DNA from: Daucus carota subsp. sativus
Lineage: Eukaryota > Streptophyta > Magnoliopsida > Apiales > Apiaceae
Reading direction: 5' to 3'
NCBI RefSeq assembly: GCF_001625215.2
Contig: NC_030384.2
Coordinates: 29,996,527-30,060,526 of the forward strand
DNA: 64,000 nt
Shown: positions 10,307 to 22,567 of the stretch, in pieces
Numbering within the stretch: position 1 is the stretch's first letter
Layout: each line of letters opens with the position of its first letter
The notes under the pieces: generated by a model
Database searches by the model: none
Told to the model about the DNA's origin: nothing
Seen by the model: the letters and a program-made list of their open reading frames with translations, nothing else
Made by a program: the position numbers and the translations under genes

Positions 10307-12532
10307 TTAACTTCTCTTGTTCTTACTGCCCAACAGTAAACAAAAGTAAAAAAGTATCCTAAAGAAGAAACCCCAAGCCACAGTCACCCACAAGCAATTC
10401 CACTTGCTCAAATCCGTGATCCCTTGTTGCTGCAATATATCCGCCCCTGTTGTCAAGCAAGTGCGTGCATTGATCGGCATTCCCAGCGTCTTGCTCATGC
10501 TCTTCAGAAGGTTCAGTTTCATCGCATTCGGCACCTGGCCTAATGGCGAGTTGTCGAAAATTTGTACACCCTTGACGAAGCATTTTGTGGGATTCTCGAA
10601 TTCGTTTTGTAGAACGCCTTCGTAAGGGTATTTCACTAGTGAAATGTAGTGGAACCATATCCAGTAGCCCGGGATTCGGTCTCGGGTTATGAAGAATCCG
10701 CTGAACAGAAGAAAGTAGGCGAGTATCGCGACGACGATTGTGTAACCGAGCATTACGTGAGGAACGACTCCCGAGAGGAACGTCACGAATGAGCTTCCGG
10801 CCCAAAAGGCCGCGAAGATCATGAGGAAGTAGAAGAGGAAGCCGGATAGGCCACCGTCTAGGCCGACTGCCCAAAATGTAGTGGCCGAGAACGCGAAAGA
10901 GAGGAAGATCAGAGAAGGTAAAACGACTAGCGAATGTGATAAAACATACGAGGATCGACGATAGGCGTTGTAAGCCGTTTCTCTCATGAATATGTAACGT
11001 TCCTGGAGAAAAACAGGGAGCGCGTCTGCGCAGGTGTAGAATGTTGTGGACATCGCAAAGGCGAAAAAGCCGAGACGCTCTTGAACGCCTTTCGGTGAAT
11101 TGTCGAGGTTCCAGAACATTGTGGCTAAAATAAATCCGGTGACCATAACAGCGCCTAGTCGAATACCGAAAAGCTCTGGCATTCGACGAGAGTTTGTGAA
11201 TGATCTTTTGGATAACACGGCCATTTCGATCCACGCCGGATTGGCGAATGTGGGAACCATGGAAGCGGGATTGACGTCGTTAGTTGCTCCTGAAACGAGT
11301 TTGCCTCGTGAAATGCTTGCGCTTATGGCTTCTTTGAGTGATAGATTGTGTGCGGGGCTTGGGGTTTGGTCGAAATTTCGACGACTCCTTTTTAGGCTTT
11401 GCCATGATTTGTTGAACTCGACTAGGCTTCGTGTCCCTCCAGGGGAGCCTTCGAGTTCGCGGATTCGGTCCAGGGCGAACTCGGTCCGGTTCTCATTTTC
11501 AGGAATCGGATGGCCGAAATCCGAAAAGTACAATGGGAGGTTTGCAGGAGAGCCGCTGTAAACCGTCTGGCCGCGCGATAAAAACAGCAATCTGTCGAGT
11601 AAGCCGAGGATTCGGTAGCTCGGTTGGTGCACGGACATCATTACTATGCTTCCACTCTGAGCAATTCTTTGTAAAACCTTCACTACCATGTATGCTGACG
11701 TGGAATCAAGCCCTGAGGTTGGCTCATCTAGAAAGAGTAGAATTGGATCATGGATTATGTCGATCCCAATTGAGACACGGCGGCGTTCCCCACCCGAGAC
11801 ACCGCGGTGGCCTTCGTCTCCAATGACTGTGTTGGCAGCGTTACGGAGGCCTAATTGATCAATTAGAGCTTGCACTCTCAGCTTCTTTTTCGATTTTGAA
11901 AGTGTTCTAGGGAGACGAAACTCAGCTGCGAACATCAGGGTTTCTTCAACAGTGAGCATGGGAAAAAGAAGATCATCTTGCATCACATAAGCCGAGATCA
12001 CTTTAAGCAATCTCGACTCCAAATGTTCGCCATTGAGTGTGACCTTCCCCTTCAAACTCCCTTTCGCAATCCGATTCGCTAACGCATCGATCAACGTCGA
12101 CTTCCCCGACCCCGAAGCGCCCAGCACCGCAAGAATCTCCCCGTCTCGTGCCTCCCCCGAAATGTCATTAAGCAAAGTCTTCGTATTCGAATACATAGTA
12201 CTCTCCCCCGCAACAGGATTGATCTCAGGAGCTTGACTCGTAAACAAAGCCGGCACCTTCATCTTGCGCCGAACCTTAACACTATACGTCAAATTATTAA
12301 ACGCCAGCACAAACGGCATAGCCCGAGAGTCCGTGCTCATCGCATCGTCGCTCAAGTCAAGCGACTGATGCGGCGGCGTTTCGTCTCCCACAACATCCTT
12401 CCTCACATCTCCCACGCACTTGAGCAGCTGGCCGAGAGTCGGCGAGCTTCGAAGCCGCGAAGGCTCGATATCCTCCCTTAAATTAAAAAACGGCATGCTA
12501 TTTCTTATAGGTGAATTGCTTTGAGTTGTCAT
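10307..12532 (-). CDS. ABCG6-like: ABCG half-size transporter, ABCG1/2/6/16/20 group
   Basis: One uninterrupted 741-residue frame. Order of parts: a variable N-terminus with the [15 protein letters not shown] motif (residues 72-86), a nucleotide-binding domain, then a membrane domain. Walker A is GASGSGKS (138-145), the ABC signature VSGGERRR (245-252), and Walker B ILLFLDE (264-270); the membrane domain occupies roughly 450-740. The forward NBD-TMD reversed order and length fit half-size ABCG (WBC) transporters, which dimerise at the plasma membrane. The sequence, from memory, is very close to Arabidopsis ABCG6/ABCG16, also related to ABCG1, 2 and 20, which export precursors of suberin and pollen-wall lipids. 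Lack of introns is normal for this clade. A TATA-like TTATATATA sits about 65 bp upstream of the start. Transport of a suberin-type lipid is inference from the family. Confidence 0.95.
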   Translation of the reverse strand: MTTQSNSPIRNSMPFFNLREDIEPSRLRSSPTLGQLLKCVGDVRKDVVGDETPPHQSLDLSDDAMSTDSRAMPFVLAFNNLTYSVKVRRKMKVPALFTSQAPEINPVAGESTMYSNTKTLLNDISGEARDGEILAVLGASGSGKSTLIDALANRIAKGSLKGKVTLNGEHLESRLLKVISAYVMQDDLLFPMLTVEETLMFAAEFRLPRTLSKSKKKLRVQALIDQLGLRNAANTVIGDEGHRGVSGGERRRVSIGIDIIHDPILLFLDEPTSGLDSTSAYMVVKVLQRIAQSGSIVMMSVHQPSYRILGLLDRLLFLSRGQTVYSGSPANLPLYFSDFGHPIPENENRTEFALDRIRELEGSPGGTRSLVEFNKSWQSLKRSRRNFDQTPSPAHNLSLKEAISASISRGKLVSGATNDVNPASMVPTFANPAWIEMAVLSKRSFTNSRRMPELFGIRLGAVMVTGFILATMFWNLDNSPKGVQERLGFFAFAMSTTFYTCADALPVFLQERYIFMRETAYNAYRRSSYVLSHSLVVLPSLIFLSFAFSATTFWAVGLDGGLSGFLFYFLMIFAAFWAGSSFVTFLSGVVPHVMLGYTIVVAILAYFLLFSGFFITRDRIPGYWIWFHYISLVKYPYEGVLQNEFENPTKCFVKGVQIFDNSPLGQVPNAMKLNLLKSMSKTLGMPINARTCLTTGADILQQQGITDLSKWNCLWVTVAWGFFFRILFYFCLLLGSKNKRS

Positions 12533-12589
12533 CTCTGTACAAAACTCAGCGAGAATTGTGCATATAAATATGAAGCTTTGTTGATGAAT

Positions 12590-12606
12590 ATGAGTATATA
12601 TAAATT
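12590..12606 (-). promoter_or_regulatory. TATA-like element of the ABCG gene
   Basis: On the minus strand the sequence reads TTTATATATAC about 60-75 bp before the ATG at 12532, a usual spacing if the leader is short. It is recognised by sequence only. Confidence 0.4.
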
Positions 12607-13682
12607 AGAAGACTTATAGTAGGGTTTATATGCATGTTAATTATGTGTTGGGGAAGTAAAAGAGTGAGGTGACCAACACCTCCTAATATCGATAAATCTG
12701 CACGTCTTCCATATCGAGTATCTGATGTGACACGTGGAGGGTGAAATTTGAAGTTGATTGAAAAATAAAATATTAGTGAAAGTTTTCTTGTTTACTCACC
12801 AGAGGGTTTGGATGGACGAAATTAATTAGGTTTAGGTGTGTGTGGGTCATCTACTATTTGCCAACAATTTGCGTGAGCAAATATATTTTTTAATACTGTA
12901 TATAGTAATACGATTGTGAGTATGGTAAATCAGTCAATATTGTGAGGTGTTTTATTGGGCTTTTTAGGTATAACGAAATGAAATACCGGTAGACAACTGG
13001 AATCTTGGTTATAAATGGTATGCAAAAAAACTTGATATTCTTTGCAAAATGTTTCTAGATTAGATGGGATTGATTGATTTAATAATTTGATGTCAAATCA
13101 TGCGTTATCGATCACCCATTAACTCGATAAAACATTTAATTTGGTAAATTGGGTGCTAATATTAATATTGTTATCGTCGTATATTTTATTCTTAATTTCT
13201 TTTTCTTTTGGCAAGGATTTAATTTCTAACCTTAGTTGTAGATTGCAAAGAGCTTTTGATGCAAGTAAGAGGAGGATTATTATAATTATTAATTTAATAT
13301 ATACGTGTATTATAATTAAAACAATTTTTCTTTTCTTAATTACCGACAGTTGAAAATTTAAAGAGATTGTATCATGTCAATTTAGTGGGATATTTCTGAA
13401 AAAATCACGTGAGTAAAATTCAGATAAATTAGATGAGCAAAACTCGACGAAACTGGGATAGTATATATAGAACTTGGAAAAACTTTGTTAAATAAATTAT
13501 GCCCCAAAATTTTAATTTTGTCAAGTATACTTTCGATGACCACTTAGTTCTTCTTTATAAATTTTAATATTAATCATATTAAATTTCTGGACGGATATTT
13601 GAACAATGTAAAGATTTATATTTGAAAATTATTGAACTCATAACGAGATTTTCTTTGTCATTTCCTTTATTGAAAAGAATAA
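12607..13682. other. Upstream region of ABCG, no gene
   Basis: AT-rich spacer with no supported ORF or repeat end, except the 3 bp target TAA (13680-13682) of the adjacent MITE. Confidence 0.4.
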
Positions 13683-14077
13683 GAGCATCTCCAACGGTGT
13701 TGACTATAATCGTTGGTTAAATTAGACCTGTAATACATTATGTAAAATTTGGTGAATCTGTAAGACATTTTGTTTCAATGGTACTGGCTATATTGGTTGG
13801 CTATAATTTAAAAATAGTATGTTATTAATATTTTAAATTGTTAAAATAGAATATATCAGTTCAATATGGTAATAAATGATGTACAATCTTCCTGCAGATT
13901 TTCTTACAGACCTATAGAGGTTCGACAAATTTAGCCATCCATAGGAGATTGGCTAAATTTATAGACAACAGGTGAGCATGGTTGGAGTTGAGTTTTTGGA
14001 GTTGTTGGCTAAATTTTTTTATTTTAAGTATGCCAACTCACTTTTTAGCCAAGGGTTTTAGATGATTGGAGATGCTC
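13683..14077. mobile_element. PIF/Harbinger MITE with TAA target duplication
   Basis: The 395 bp element begins GAGCATCTCCAACGG and ends with GGAGATGCTC, the inverted copy of its start. It is flanked on both sides by TAA (13680-13682 and 14078-14080). TAA targets and this terminus are typical of PIF/Harbinger-derived MITEs in plants. Further inverted matches occur inside the ends (for example TTGGCTAAATTT-like stretches). It encodes no protein. Confidence 0.88.
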
Positions 14078-14080
14078 TAA

Positions 14081-14898
14081 TAGACTATATCTTGTTACTT
14101 TTATAATTTATCTAATATTGAAAAAAATTATTATTTTACCGAATTTTATTTATCACTTATGTATAATGTGATGACAATCTTGCGACTGTTTCTTATTTTC
14201 ATTTTTTTTTTCTTTTCGCTTACCCTTACATCTTTTCGTATCACAATTCACAAGAAAACAAATTCACCACCGAACAAAATTTTTTGATCGCAGAATTCCG
14301 TTGGAAATCACGAAAAATATTGAACTGGACCGATCTGTAAAAATAAGTTGTGATTTTGCACGGTTTAGATTTAATTTATTTTATCCACTCGTAAAAGGTA
14401 TTGTAAAATGTATAGCTCTTTTATTTTTTAATTTGTTTGGGCATCTTATTTTTAGATGCACTTATGTAATTAGTACTATTCATTTACATTATTTATCCCG
14501 TATAAAGTGGTCTGACCCTTTTATCACAATCACAATTTCATAATGACTCAAATATGATATAGTGTTATATGATTTATTATCTGTATTTTCTTTAAAGGAA
14601 AGAGAAAAGTACTCTATGGTATAATGTTTATGATTCTTTTTAAACTTACACCCAAATAAAATATTTAAATTTTCCGGTGTTTTATTTTATAAATCGCAAC
14701 ACAAATAACGGAGACATTCCAAGCTCCAAATTCCGAATCATAATATTCAAACTTTTTCCCGAATATAAAATGGAATTCTAAATTCTAACTTAAAAACAAC
14801 ACAAGCAAATTATTCTCATATAAAATTTCCATTATTTTGACTCCAATAACAACAACTTGCGAAGATACAATTGCAAAGTACGATGTGTTTCACCACCT
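14081..14898. other. Spacer and 3' flank of malectin-like gene A
   Basis: AT-rich with no credible gene; an 80-codon frame at 14301-14543 has no recognisable content. The part nearest 14898 probably includes the 3' UTR of the next gene. Confidence 0.4.
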
Positions 14899-17059
14899 TC
14901 ACGTCGCCACCAACAAAAACACCAAAGGAATCATCAACGACAATGCGAATGACGAATAAGCCCCCGCAGCTTCAGACGCCGGAGCTGTGTGATTCTGCTT
15001 CACCTCGCTACTCCATTTCGTGAACACTTCCATCGCCGCGATCATCGGCGGCAAACTAGACTCTTTGGTACGCATCAATGTTATATTAATACTCGGACCT
15101 GAAACCGCCACTGGATATTTCGTAACTACTGAGGTCTCGCCAACACTTGGCGCTTCCAGCGTCCCCTGATCCTCACCATCGATCTCGATTCTCATGATTC
15201 TGGTTTGATTAGAGTTTTTTATGACGAGTTCTGTTATGTAGAACACAATGTAGGCTGATTGCGAGGTCCGTTGAGGAAGATCGACTGTGAGAATGATGGG
15301 ATCGGAGCCGTTGGATTCGATGGAATCTCTGAGTACGATAGTAGGAGGGGAGTTCTCGTTTGTTGCAGTCACATCGATGAAACCTGTAGAGTTGTGGCAG
15401 TTGGATAGCGCAACTCCCTTGCTCCATATACGGTTGTGAAGCTCGTCGAATCTTAGAGGATCAAACCTAAAGTACGTATTAACGAACTCTTGGTTCAATG
15501 TATAGAGGGTCGAACCTTGTTAAGGACAAGGCTGGTGTGTGCGAGTGTTTAATTATCAAGAAAAAAATATGAAATACATAGTTTTGAGCTATTCAGCTTT
15601 CTGGATTATAACATTTTTCTTAATATGTCTAGCCCTTTTAACCATTTGATGGGATTCGTCCTGCACTTTTTAATTGCTTGACGGGGTCATGTTGCCCGTC
15701 CTGCGGTTGAAAAGTGCTAAATATATTAAATTTTTGTTATAATCCTGGCCGTTGGATATTTATCCGACGACTAAAAATAACTTGCCAGTTAAAAGGTGGC
15801 AATCGATTGCCGGGACCAGAATCCTTCATAAATCTATAGTTGTTAATAATAAGTTGATCATGAGAAGCTGAAGTATACCTGATTTCTTCGCCTCCAAGGT
15901 TGGTCCGAGTGACAAGATTATATGTGGCATTTTTCTCCATCTGGGAATACATTTTGTCCGATAAAACCACAGCTTCTAGTGAACTGATAAACGGTACGCC
16001 TCCATCTTTAATCTGCTTCAAGCAGATTTTAAAAAATCCTGATCCGTTGTTTTCATACATGATTTCTTCGTAAAATGGTTCACCATTATTTCCTGACGTA
16101 TCAACAGTTGTCCATTTTACATCATTAATGAAGAGATCGAACGTGGGAGGGCTGGAGAGACCGTCATAGTTGCCATAGTAAAAACCAGCCCGGATGATGT
16201 ATCGAATAGTTTGTGTCTCAGCAGGAACAATGTAGCAGTTATCTTGGCTGCTGTTTGGAAAAACCCTGAGGGTGTTGAATTCTTCCCTGCTTGTTCCTTT
16301 CTGAACCTGCTTATTCGATCCTGTTTGCGTGTAATCAGAATCAGGATCCCAGAGGAGCGCTTCATCCCATCGTGGATCGTTTATGCCACAATCAATTATA
16401 ATCCACCCAGTGATATCCAAAAGCCCAACTGCAGAATTCAAATATATAAATTATATGGACTCTCAAACACTATTTTTTTACAATAAAAATGGTATGAATG
16501 CTTGCAGTATCTTGTTTGTTTAAGCTAGAAATTTTAGTGCTACGTGGTTCTATGACATACCACCAAGTCACCAACATTCGACCTGATGAGACGTGCATAA
16601 ACTTCAGAGTGATAACATTGAAAACCAAAGTTGAGTTTACAGTATAAAGTTTGTCACGAAAGTTAACGTTATAGATCTCTTTATCGATGCCTGGTTGTAG
16701 CAGGCAAGTCATGGATCAGTACCCCAGAAAGCTCATTATGTAACACACAATCAAGAAAATTGGTGCAGACCAGCAGGGGGGCTAATAACTAGTGATCTTA
16801 TATCTAGAAGAAAAGAATTCAGGATTGCACTTCTTAAGACTTTATAACAAAAACAAGAAAAGGCTTCAAATAGTTAATTTCTGCAGACAACCATTACCAT
16901 AAAACAATCTGTAGATCCCAATTAAGTAACGAAAATGTGATGATATAATAAATGCATACAATACTAAACTCAATGCAAGAATAGCAAATTACTTTGGGAA
17001 AAACATATATGCGACTGCAAGGCCAAGAACAGGAAAGATATCCATCCAGCTTTACTCAT
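14899..17059 (-). CDS. Kinase-less malectin-like secreted protein, copy A
   Basis: Three exons, 17059-16993, 16428-15879 and 15466-14899, encode 394 residues. The start MSKAGW is chosen because copies B-D start at the same place, although the frame is open upstream. Exon 1 is a signal peptide ending FSQ. Exon 2 holds the first malectin-like half (IDCG, then FYYGNYDGL, then VPFISSLEAVVL). Exon 3 holds the second half (NRIWSKG, ITELVIKNSN, EVFTKW) and ends in a short small-residue stretch plus a hydrophobic tail, as in GPI-anchor signals. The domain is the malectin-like (Pfam malectin_like) ectodomain type known from LRR-subfamily-I receptor kinases, but no LRR or kinase follows: the stop comes directly after the tail. 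Intron 2 contains a MITE remnant (15560-15770). The surface location is inferred. Confidence 0.88.
15575..15772. mobile_element. MITE remnant, same family as the one in SBDS intron 1
   Basis: The core phrase TTAATATGTCTAGC, then GGGGTCAT, then GGTTGAAAAGTGCT, then TTGTTATAATCCTGGCCG is shared with 27032-27217. The right terminus is preserved; the left terminus looks shortened. It lies in intron 2 of malectin-like gene A and has no coding potential. Confidence 0.7.
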
Positions 17060-17135
17060 TGCGTGCAAGTTCACTGAGAAACGTATGTCAGAGAGCTTGA
17101 TGGTTTCGCAAGATTTAGTTGAAAGAGGAGGTAAA

Positions 17136-17152
17136 GGGTCTGATTTATAGTG
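17136..17152 (-). promoter_or_regulatory. TATA region of malectin-like gene A
   Basis: CTATAAATCA on the minus strand lies about 85 bp upstream of the ATG. The same CTATAAATC motif sits at a matching distance in copies B, C and D, which supports it as the shared core promoter. Confidence 0.6.
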
Positions 17153-17159
17153 CAAACAA

Positions 17160-18440
17160 GAGGCACCGTTTTAGAATGTCTGTTTTGTAGTAATCATCAA
17201 ACAACCGTCTGAGGTAAATTTCCGACGAAGATTCATGATAAATGTATTACAACATTGTCTTCACCGGTTTAAAATATTTAAAGCCTGTGTAGGCAGATGC
17301 GGGTATTACCAATGGAACAGAGTGATAAAAACAAATCTTATTGGAGATCCTCGACAAACTTCTTTTACTGAATAGATTTTACAATATATACAAAACAATT
17401 GGAATGTGCCTTCACTCAAGCATATAAACATTTCAAGAATTTTCTATGAACCCCCAATTTCTAGGAAGATGAATTCTTTGTAAGAATCTTTTTTAAGTTA
17501 CTGTGGCTTTGTTCCCCTCTCAGAAAAAAGATCACCAGGCAGACCGGCAGAGTGTGTAATCACTTGAATTAATTTCTAGTTTTTACTGATTTCACCTCAA
17601 GCAAATTTTATTTTGACATTGGGAACCTTAGAAACTGCCAAGCAAGCATTTATCCTTTCCTTGCAGGCCAGTCAGCAAGATATAAACTTATATAGCGAAC
17701 TATGGCCTAAAGTACCCAGGTTTTCATCCTAAACTTCAAGTCCTCCGCTTGAGTTTATGAATGAATCTGCGACTGATTTTAATATGAACTATGGCCTAAG
17801 AGATCCATCACATTGGTCGCATGCAAATTGCAAAGTGAAATCAACACAAAACATATTTTTTTGCTATTTCAGTCATATAATATAATTTCAATGGGGCCTG
17901 TTTGTTGATGTCTTCTTTGATTGATATCCAAAAATTTACATTTAGTGTCCGTTCTGAGTTCATTATGCATCGTTCATCCTAGTGATCCACACTTGAACAG
18001 AACGATGAGTGACTTTTGAACTTAAAATGGGTTTTCGAGTTGGAGGAAACATTAAAGATACAATACGGTCTAATTAAGTTATATTGTGATCTTAAAAATG
18101 GTGATAACTTGATAGCTCACTATATAAATTTACAATATGTTTTATGTTAATTGGAAAAAGCTTATCTTTCAGCTACTTTACTGTTGATAAAATTTTAGAA
18201 CTTTAATGTTTTGATAGTGATTCTGAAATTCCTTTCCATCTTTATCTTGAGTCAAAATATTAAAAATTGTTTTCATATTAAAAAGGAAAAATGGAATTCC
18301 AAACAAGTACACAAGAACAAAATCATATATTCTCAGATGAAATTGTCATTTCCAGGTTTAAGTTATCAAAGATATGTGACCTTTATTGTAGTTACCAAGA
18401 TACCATTGTCCATTGTGCTTCACAATGTGTTATACCACCT
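17160..18440. other. Spacer between malectin-like copies A and B
   Basis: This holds the upstream flank of A and the 3' flank of B. The flank of A retains sequence shared with the other copies, for example the CAATTGGAATGTGCCTTC-like phrase near 17396, which recurs upstream of B, C and D. No gene is recognised; the 103-codon plus-strand frame at 18211-18522 runs antisense into copy B and is a shadow. Confidence 0.5.
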
Positions 18441-20304
18441 TCATGCTACCAATAAAAATACAAAAGGAATCATCAGCGAAATCGCAGATGTTATATATAC
18501 CCCAGCAGCTGCAGCCGAGTGATCTGTGTGATTCGCACCTGTATCCCATTTTGTGAATACTTCCATCCCAGCTATCATTGGTGGTAAAGTAGAATTTTTG
18601 TCGCGTGTCAATCTTATATTAATAGTTGGACCTGATACAGTCACTGGATACTTGGTTATTACTGCGGTCTCTCCTTTAGATGGCGCTTCCACAGTCCCTT
18701 GATATTTCCCAGCAATTTCTAGTTTCATAGCTCTTCTTTCAATAGAACTTTTTTCTTTTAGTTCTGTTACGTAGAAAACAAAGTAAGCTGTTTGCGGGGC
18801 TGATTGAGGAAGATCAACAGTCAAAATGATTGTATCTGTGTCTGTAGGTTGAACAGAATCCATAAGTACAAGATAAGGAGGGTAGTTCTCAATTGTGGCA
18901 GTCACGTCTGTGTAACCAATGAAGTTGTCGCAATTAGATGGTGTAACTCCCTTGCTCCATACACGGTTGTACATTTCATCAAATTTCAGAGGGTCGAATC
19001 TGAAATATATAATTTTGAGCTTTTCAAAAGTTCAATAGTCCATAACAAATCGTATTTTTTGTGCTGTGTAACAAACTTGATCATAAGACAACGGAGATCA
19101 TACCTGATTTCATCCCCTCCAAGGTTGGTCCTAGTGACAAGATTATATGTCGCGTTATCCTCCATCTGGGAATACAATTTGTCCCATAAAACCACAGCTT
19201 CAATTGAACTGATAAATGGAACTCCTCCATCTTTTATCTGCACTAAGCAAATTTTGAAAAACCCTGATCCATTGTTTTCATAATTGATCTCTTCATAATA
19301 TGGTTCACCGTTATTTTTTGACGTGTTGACAGTTGCCCATTTTACATCATTAATGAAGAGATTGAACGTGGGAGGGCTAGAGAGACCGTCATAGTTGCCA
19401 TAGTAAAATCCAGCACGTAGTATGTATCGGATAATTTGTGTCTCAGCAGGTACAATGTAACAGTTATCTTGGGTGCTGTTTGGAAAGAATCTGAGGGTGT
19501 TAAACTCTTCCCTGATTGTTTCATTCTGTACTAGTATATTTGAATTCGATCCTGTTTGAGTGTAATCTGAATCGACGTCCCACTGGAGCATACCTTCCCA
19601 TCGTGTCTCATTCGTGCCACAATCAATACTCTGCCACCCCGAGACATCCAAATTTGTATCTGTACATAATTCAAATGTATGATGAACATAGTCAGATTAA
19701 CTCTCATTTACAGAGATGAATATGATCTTTATGTAGGCTAACATGTTTCTGGAAAAAACTAATTAAACACAACTATGTTCTAATGAGAAAATAACAGCAT
19801 TAGGTAACATCACATTAACAAACCAGAGTATCAATAGTATCCATCTCAGTATCTTAGGATAAATTAAATAATTTGAGTACTAAAACTAGACTTTATAAAT
19901 TAACGCGCATTCTTTTATGAATCAGTTCTCAGAAACACATTACCAACTTACCAGCTGAGCAAAAATATACAGAGCAGCTCATGAGCAAGCCAGTGGGGAG
20001 AAGGTAAAAAACAGATAAGTCTCTAAGTTTCACTTGAAGCAAAAGCGTGTAATTTAATTTCTGCAATCGACTAATAACAAAATAAAGGGAACACAAGCAT
20101 GGGCGTCATCAGATTGCTGGTTCCACTCAGATTAATAGAAATACAGCAATCCATAGCTCCTAATCAAGTGACATGCAAATTGAATTGATAACATGCATGC
20201 AAAATTAAAAAATAATTAATTGCAAAAAGGAAATTACTTTGAGCAAAAGATTGAAGCAATTGCAACGCTAAGAATGCCAGATATATCCACCCAACTTTCG
20301 CCAT
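18441..20304 (-). CDS. Kinase-less malectin-like secreted protein, copy B
   Basis: Exons 20304-20238, 19659-19104 and 18999-18441 give 393 residues with the same intron phases as copy A (first intron after base 1 of a codon, second after base 2). Signal peptide MAKVGWIYLAFLALQ with cleavage near FAQ. The two malectin-like halves follow (IDCGTN, FYYGNYDGLSSPP; then NRVWSKG, PPMIAGMEVFTKW). Many N-glycosylation sequons are visible (NST, NNGS, NAT). The C-terminus ends in AAAGVY followed by a hydrophobic stretch, a GPI-signal-like arrangement. No transmembrane-kinase region follows. Its upstream 700 bp are closely similar to those of copy C, so B and C look like the youngest pair. Ligand and partner are unknown; related ectodomains belong to receptor kinases at the plasma membrane. 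Confidence 0.88.
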
Positions 20305-20383
20305 TGCATTCAAATTCACCGAAAAGAGGTAAAAGGCTTTTCTGCTACTGCAATATTTACTCAAAGTAGAAGTTATATGGTTC

Positions 20384-20394
20384 GATTTATAGTT
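20384..20394 (-). promoter_or_regulatory. TATA region of malectin-like gene B
   Basis: CTATAAATCG about 80 bp before the ATG, matching copies A, C and D in sequence and distance. Confidence 0.6.
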
Positions 20395-21338
20395 TGGGGA
20401 GGGAGCTGAGGGATGGAGCAAACAAGGAGGCACAATTTTTAATATAAACTTTTGTAGTATTCATCAAACAGCTTATGCATCTGAAGAATAATTTTCCAAA
20501 GAAATTATTTGATGAGGCTAATGAAGTGCCTAGGAAATTTTGTCAACATTGGTTATACTGGTTTAAACTTTAAATAATAGCAGAGCATAGGCAGACACAG
20601 GAATCATGTACGGAACAAAGATATAGAGAACAAATCTTGGTGTGGGGGAATCCTTTACAAACTTCTTCGGTGTAGATTTTACAGTATGCATAAAATATTG
20701 GAATGTGCACTCTCTCGAGCATATAAATTTTATTGAATTTTAGTGTATACTATACGCTGTTTCCTGGAGACAACGACGAAACCTTCCTGATATATTTTGT
20801 TTGCCTTTTTAGTTCACTACGGTTGTTTTTCCTTTCTAAAAGAAGAACCCTAAGCAGAGTCTGAAGCACTGATCTTATTCCTTGCAGTTCAGATACAAGA
20901 ACATGTATCAACATCAAAAACTATGGCCTAAATTAGCCAGGTTCTCATCCTGAGCTTCAAATCATTTGCTTGGGATTCATCTATAAATGTATGTCTGGTA
21001 CTATCGTAAGAAATGCTTATCTAGTTGGTTTAAATATCTCGGCCAAAATTTAGAGAAAATTCATGATTTTTTGTGTTGAATGTAAAAATGACTATGAAAA
21101 AAAATGCTTACCTGAAAATCGCATCTTAGATTCAATCAAGAGTGGGCTATATACATAAGCCATTGCAGTCTGATAACTAATTATTTGAATTTCTTCTAAT
21201 CAGCTCAATTCCAGCCTATAATAAAATGTAGAAACTTTTAAATAGTTATATTTATCAGCATACCTTGTAATTTTTTAGAAAAGCTGAAAGATAGTTGGAC
21301 CAGTGAGTATGCCTAATGATAATCTTTATTTTCATCTT

Positions 21339-22320
21339 CAGTGGCGGAACCATGACTAAGATTCAGAGGGTCTGAAATATTTCGTTATCCACACTTGTAA
21401 ATATAGCTTTCTCAATATATATAATCATACTATTATTACTATCATTCAGTCATGCATCTCCCATCCTATTACGCTGATAAGTCTTGATTGTTTTCATAGC
21501 AGAAAAAACTCTCTCATCAGTAGCGGTGGCAACTCGTAAAACCAGCGCTAACTCAACTACAAGATACACTAAAGGATTAAGAAGTGTGTCTGTGTGTCTT
21601 AACCATTTTATTACCAAAATGTCGAAGTCCAGATAAATTTTTATCCGTTCTCACATCATAGATAAAATTGTCTAACTAATTTGACAACAATTCTAGGTCT
21701 AGTGAAGAGAAATCTTCTGGATAAAATTGTGTAAGGCGGACAAGTTTTGAGTTATCGAAACTTGAAAATGAATTCCTATGGTCCAAAGAGACAATACAAA
21801 ATACCAACTCTGTTATTCCTTCTGTAAAACGGTTATCCTTCTCTTGGAAATAAGATCAATAACTTGTTAAATAAAAATAATAGTAAACAAGTTTTATAGC
21901 AGTGAGCATCTTCTAAAAATATCTCCCATTCTTCTTCCCTTAATAGCTGCAATTTAATTTTCATACTTCCAATCATTGTCCTAGCACTTATAATATTCTG
22001 AGTTCTTTGTTGTAAAGCTTCTGACAAACCATTAGTAATTGCCAAGATAACTTTCATCAAATGCAACATAGAGACAAATTTAAATGTTTCTATTTTATCA
22101 AGTAAGCCTTCTGCAATATCTTTCAATTCTTGATTGTTAACTATTATCTTTTATATGTTTTAATATTTTTTTTACAAGATAAGTCCCTCACATTTATAAT
22201 TCAGCGGGGCTAGAAAAATTATATTGACATTACTAATTCAGCGGAGGCTAAAAAAATATATACTGTTTTTTGGAGGTTAGGGGCTCTAGCATCCCTAGCC
22301 CTCCTCTGGTTCCGCCACTG
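21339..22320 (-). mobile_element. hAT transposon, internally deleted, with 8 bp target duplication
   Basis: The 982 bp element has perfect 14 bp terminal inverted repeats, CAGTGGCGGAACCA and its complement, flanked by the exact 8 bp repeat TTCATCTT (21331-21338 and 22321-22328), the hAT hallmark. On the minus strand it keeps pieces of a hAT transposase of the type annotated as DUF4371/ZMYM1-like. One part has KIETFKFVSMLHLMK and LSEALQQ (about 21833-22126); another has the C-terminal dimerisation motif ATATDERVFSAMK (about 21490-21580). The N-terminal and much of the catalytic part are absent and the remaining frame is broken, so it is non-autonomous. It sits between malectin-like copies B and C. 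Confidence 0.92.
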
Positions 22321-22567
22321 TTCATCTTTATTGCAGTGAATTAAGTTTTCAAAATTTTGTACTGTAATATTAAGTTTCGTACCTTATATTTCAGTTTGTC
22401 CTTTACAAAAAGAACATGAACAATTTACCAAATTTAGTATACATCTCAGGTTCGGATTATCATTTTCAGATGAAATTTTCATTTACAGGATTAACTTATT
22501 AAAGATGTGTGACCTTTATTATAATTTTACGACGATAACATTGTGCTTCAAATGTCTCTTACCACTT

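Noticed and set aside
10359-11561. Long open frames on both strands within the ABCG gene
   Set aside because: They are in other frames of a strongly conserved, full-length ABCG coding sequence and show no family content.
18211-18522. 103-codon plus-strand frame
   Set aside because: It overlaps the last exon of malectin-like gene B in antisense and has no family content.
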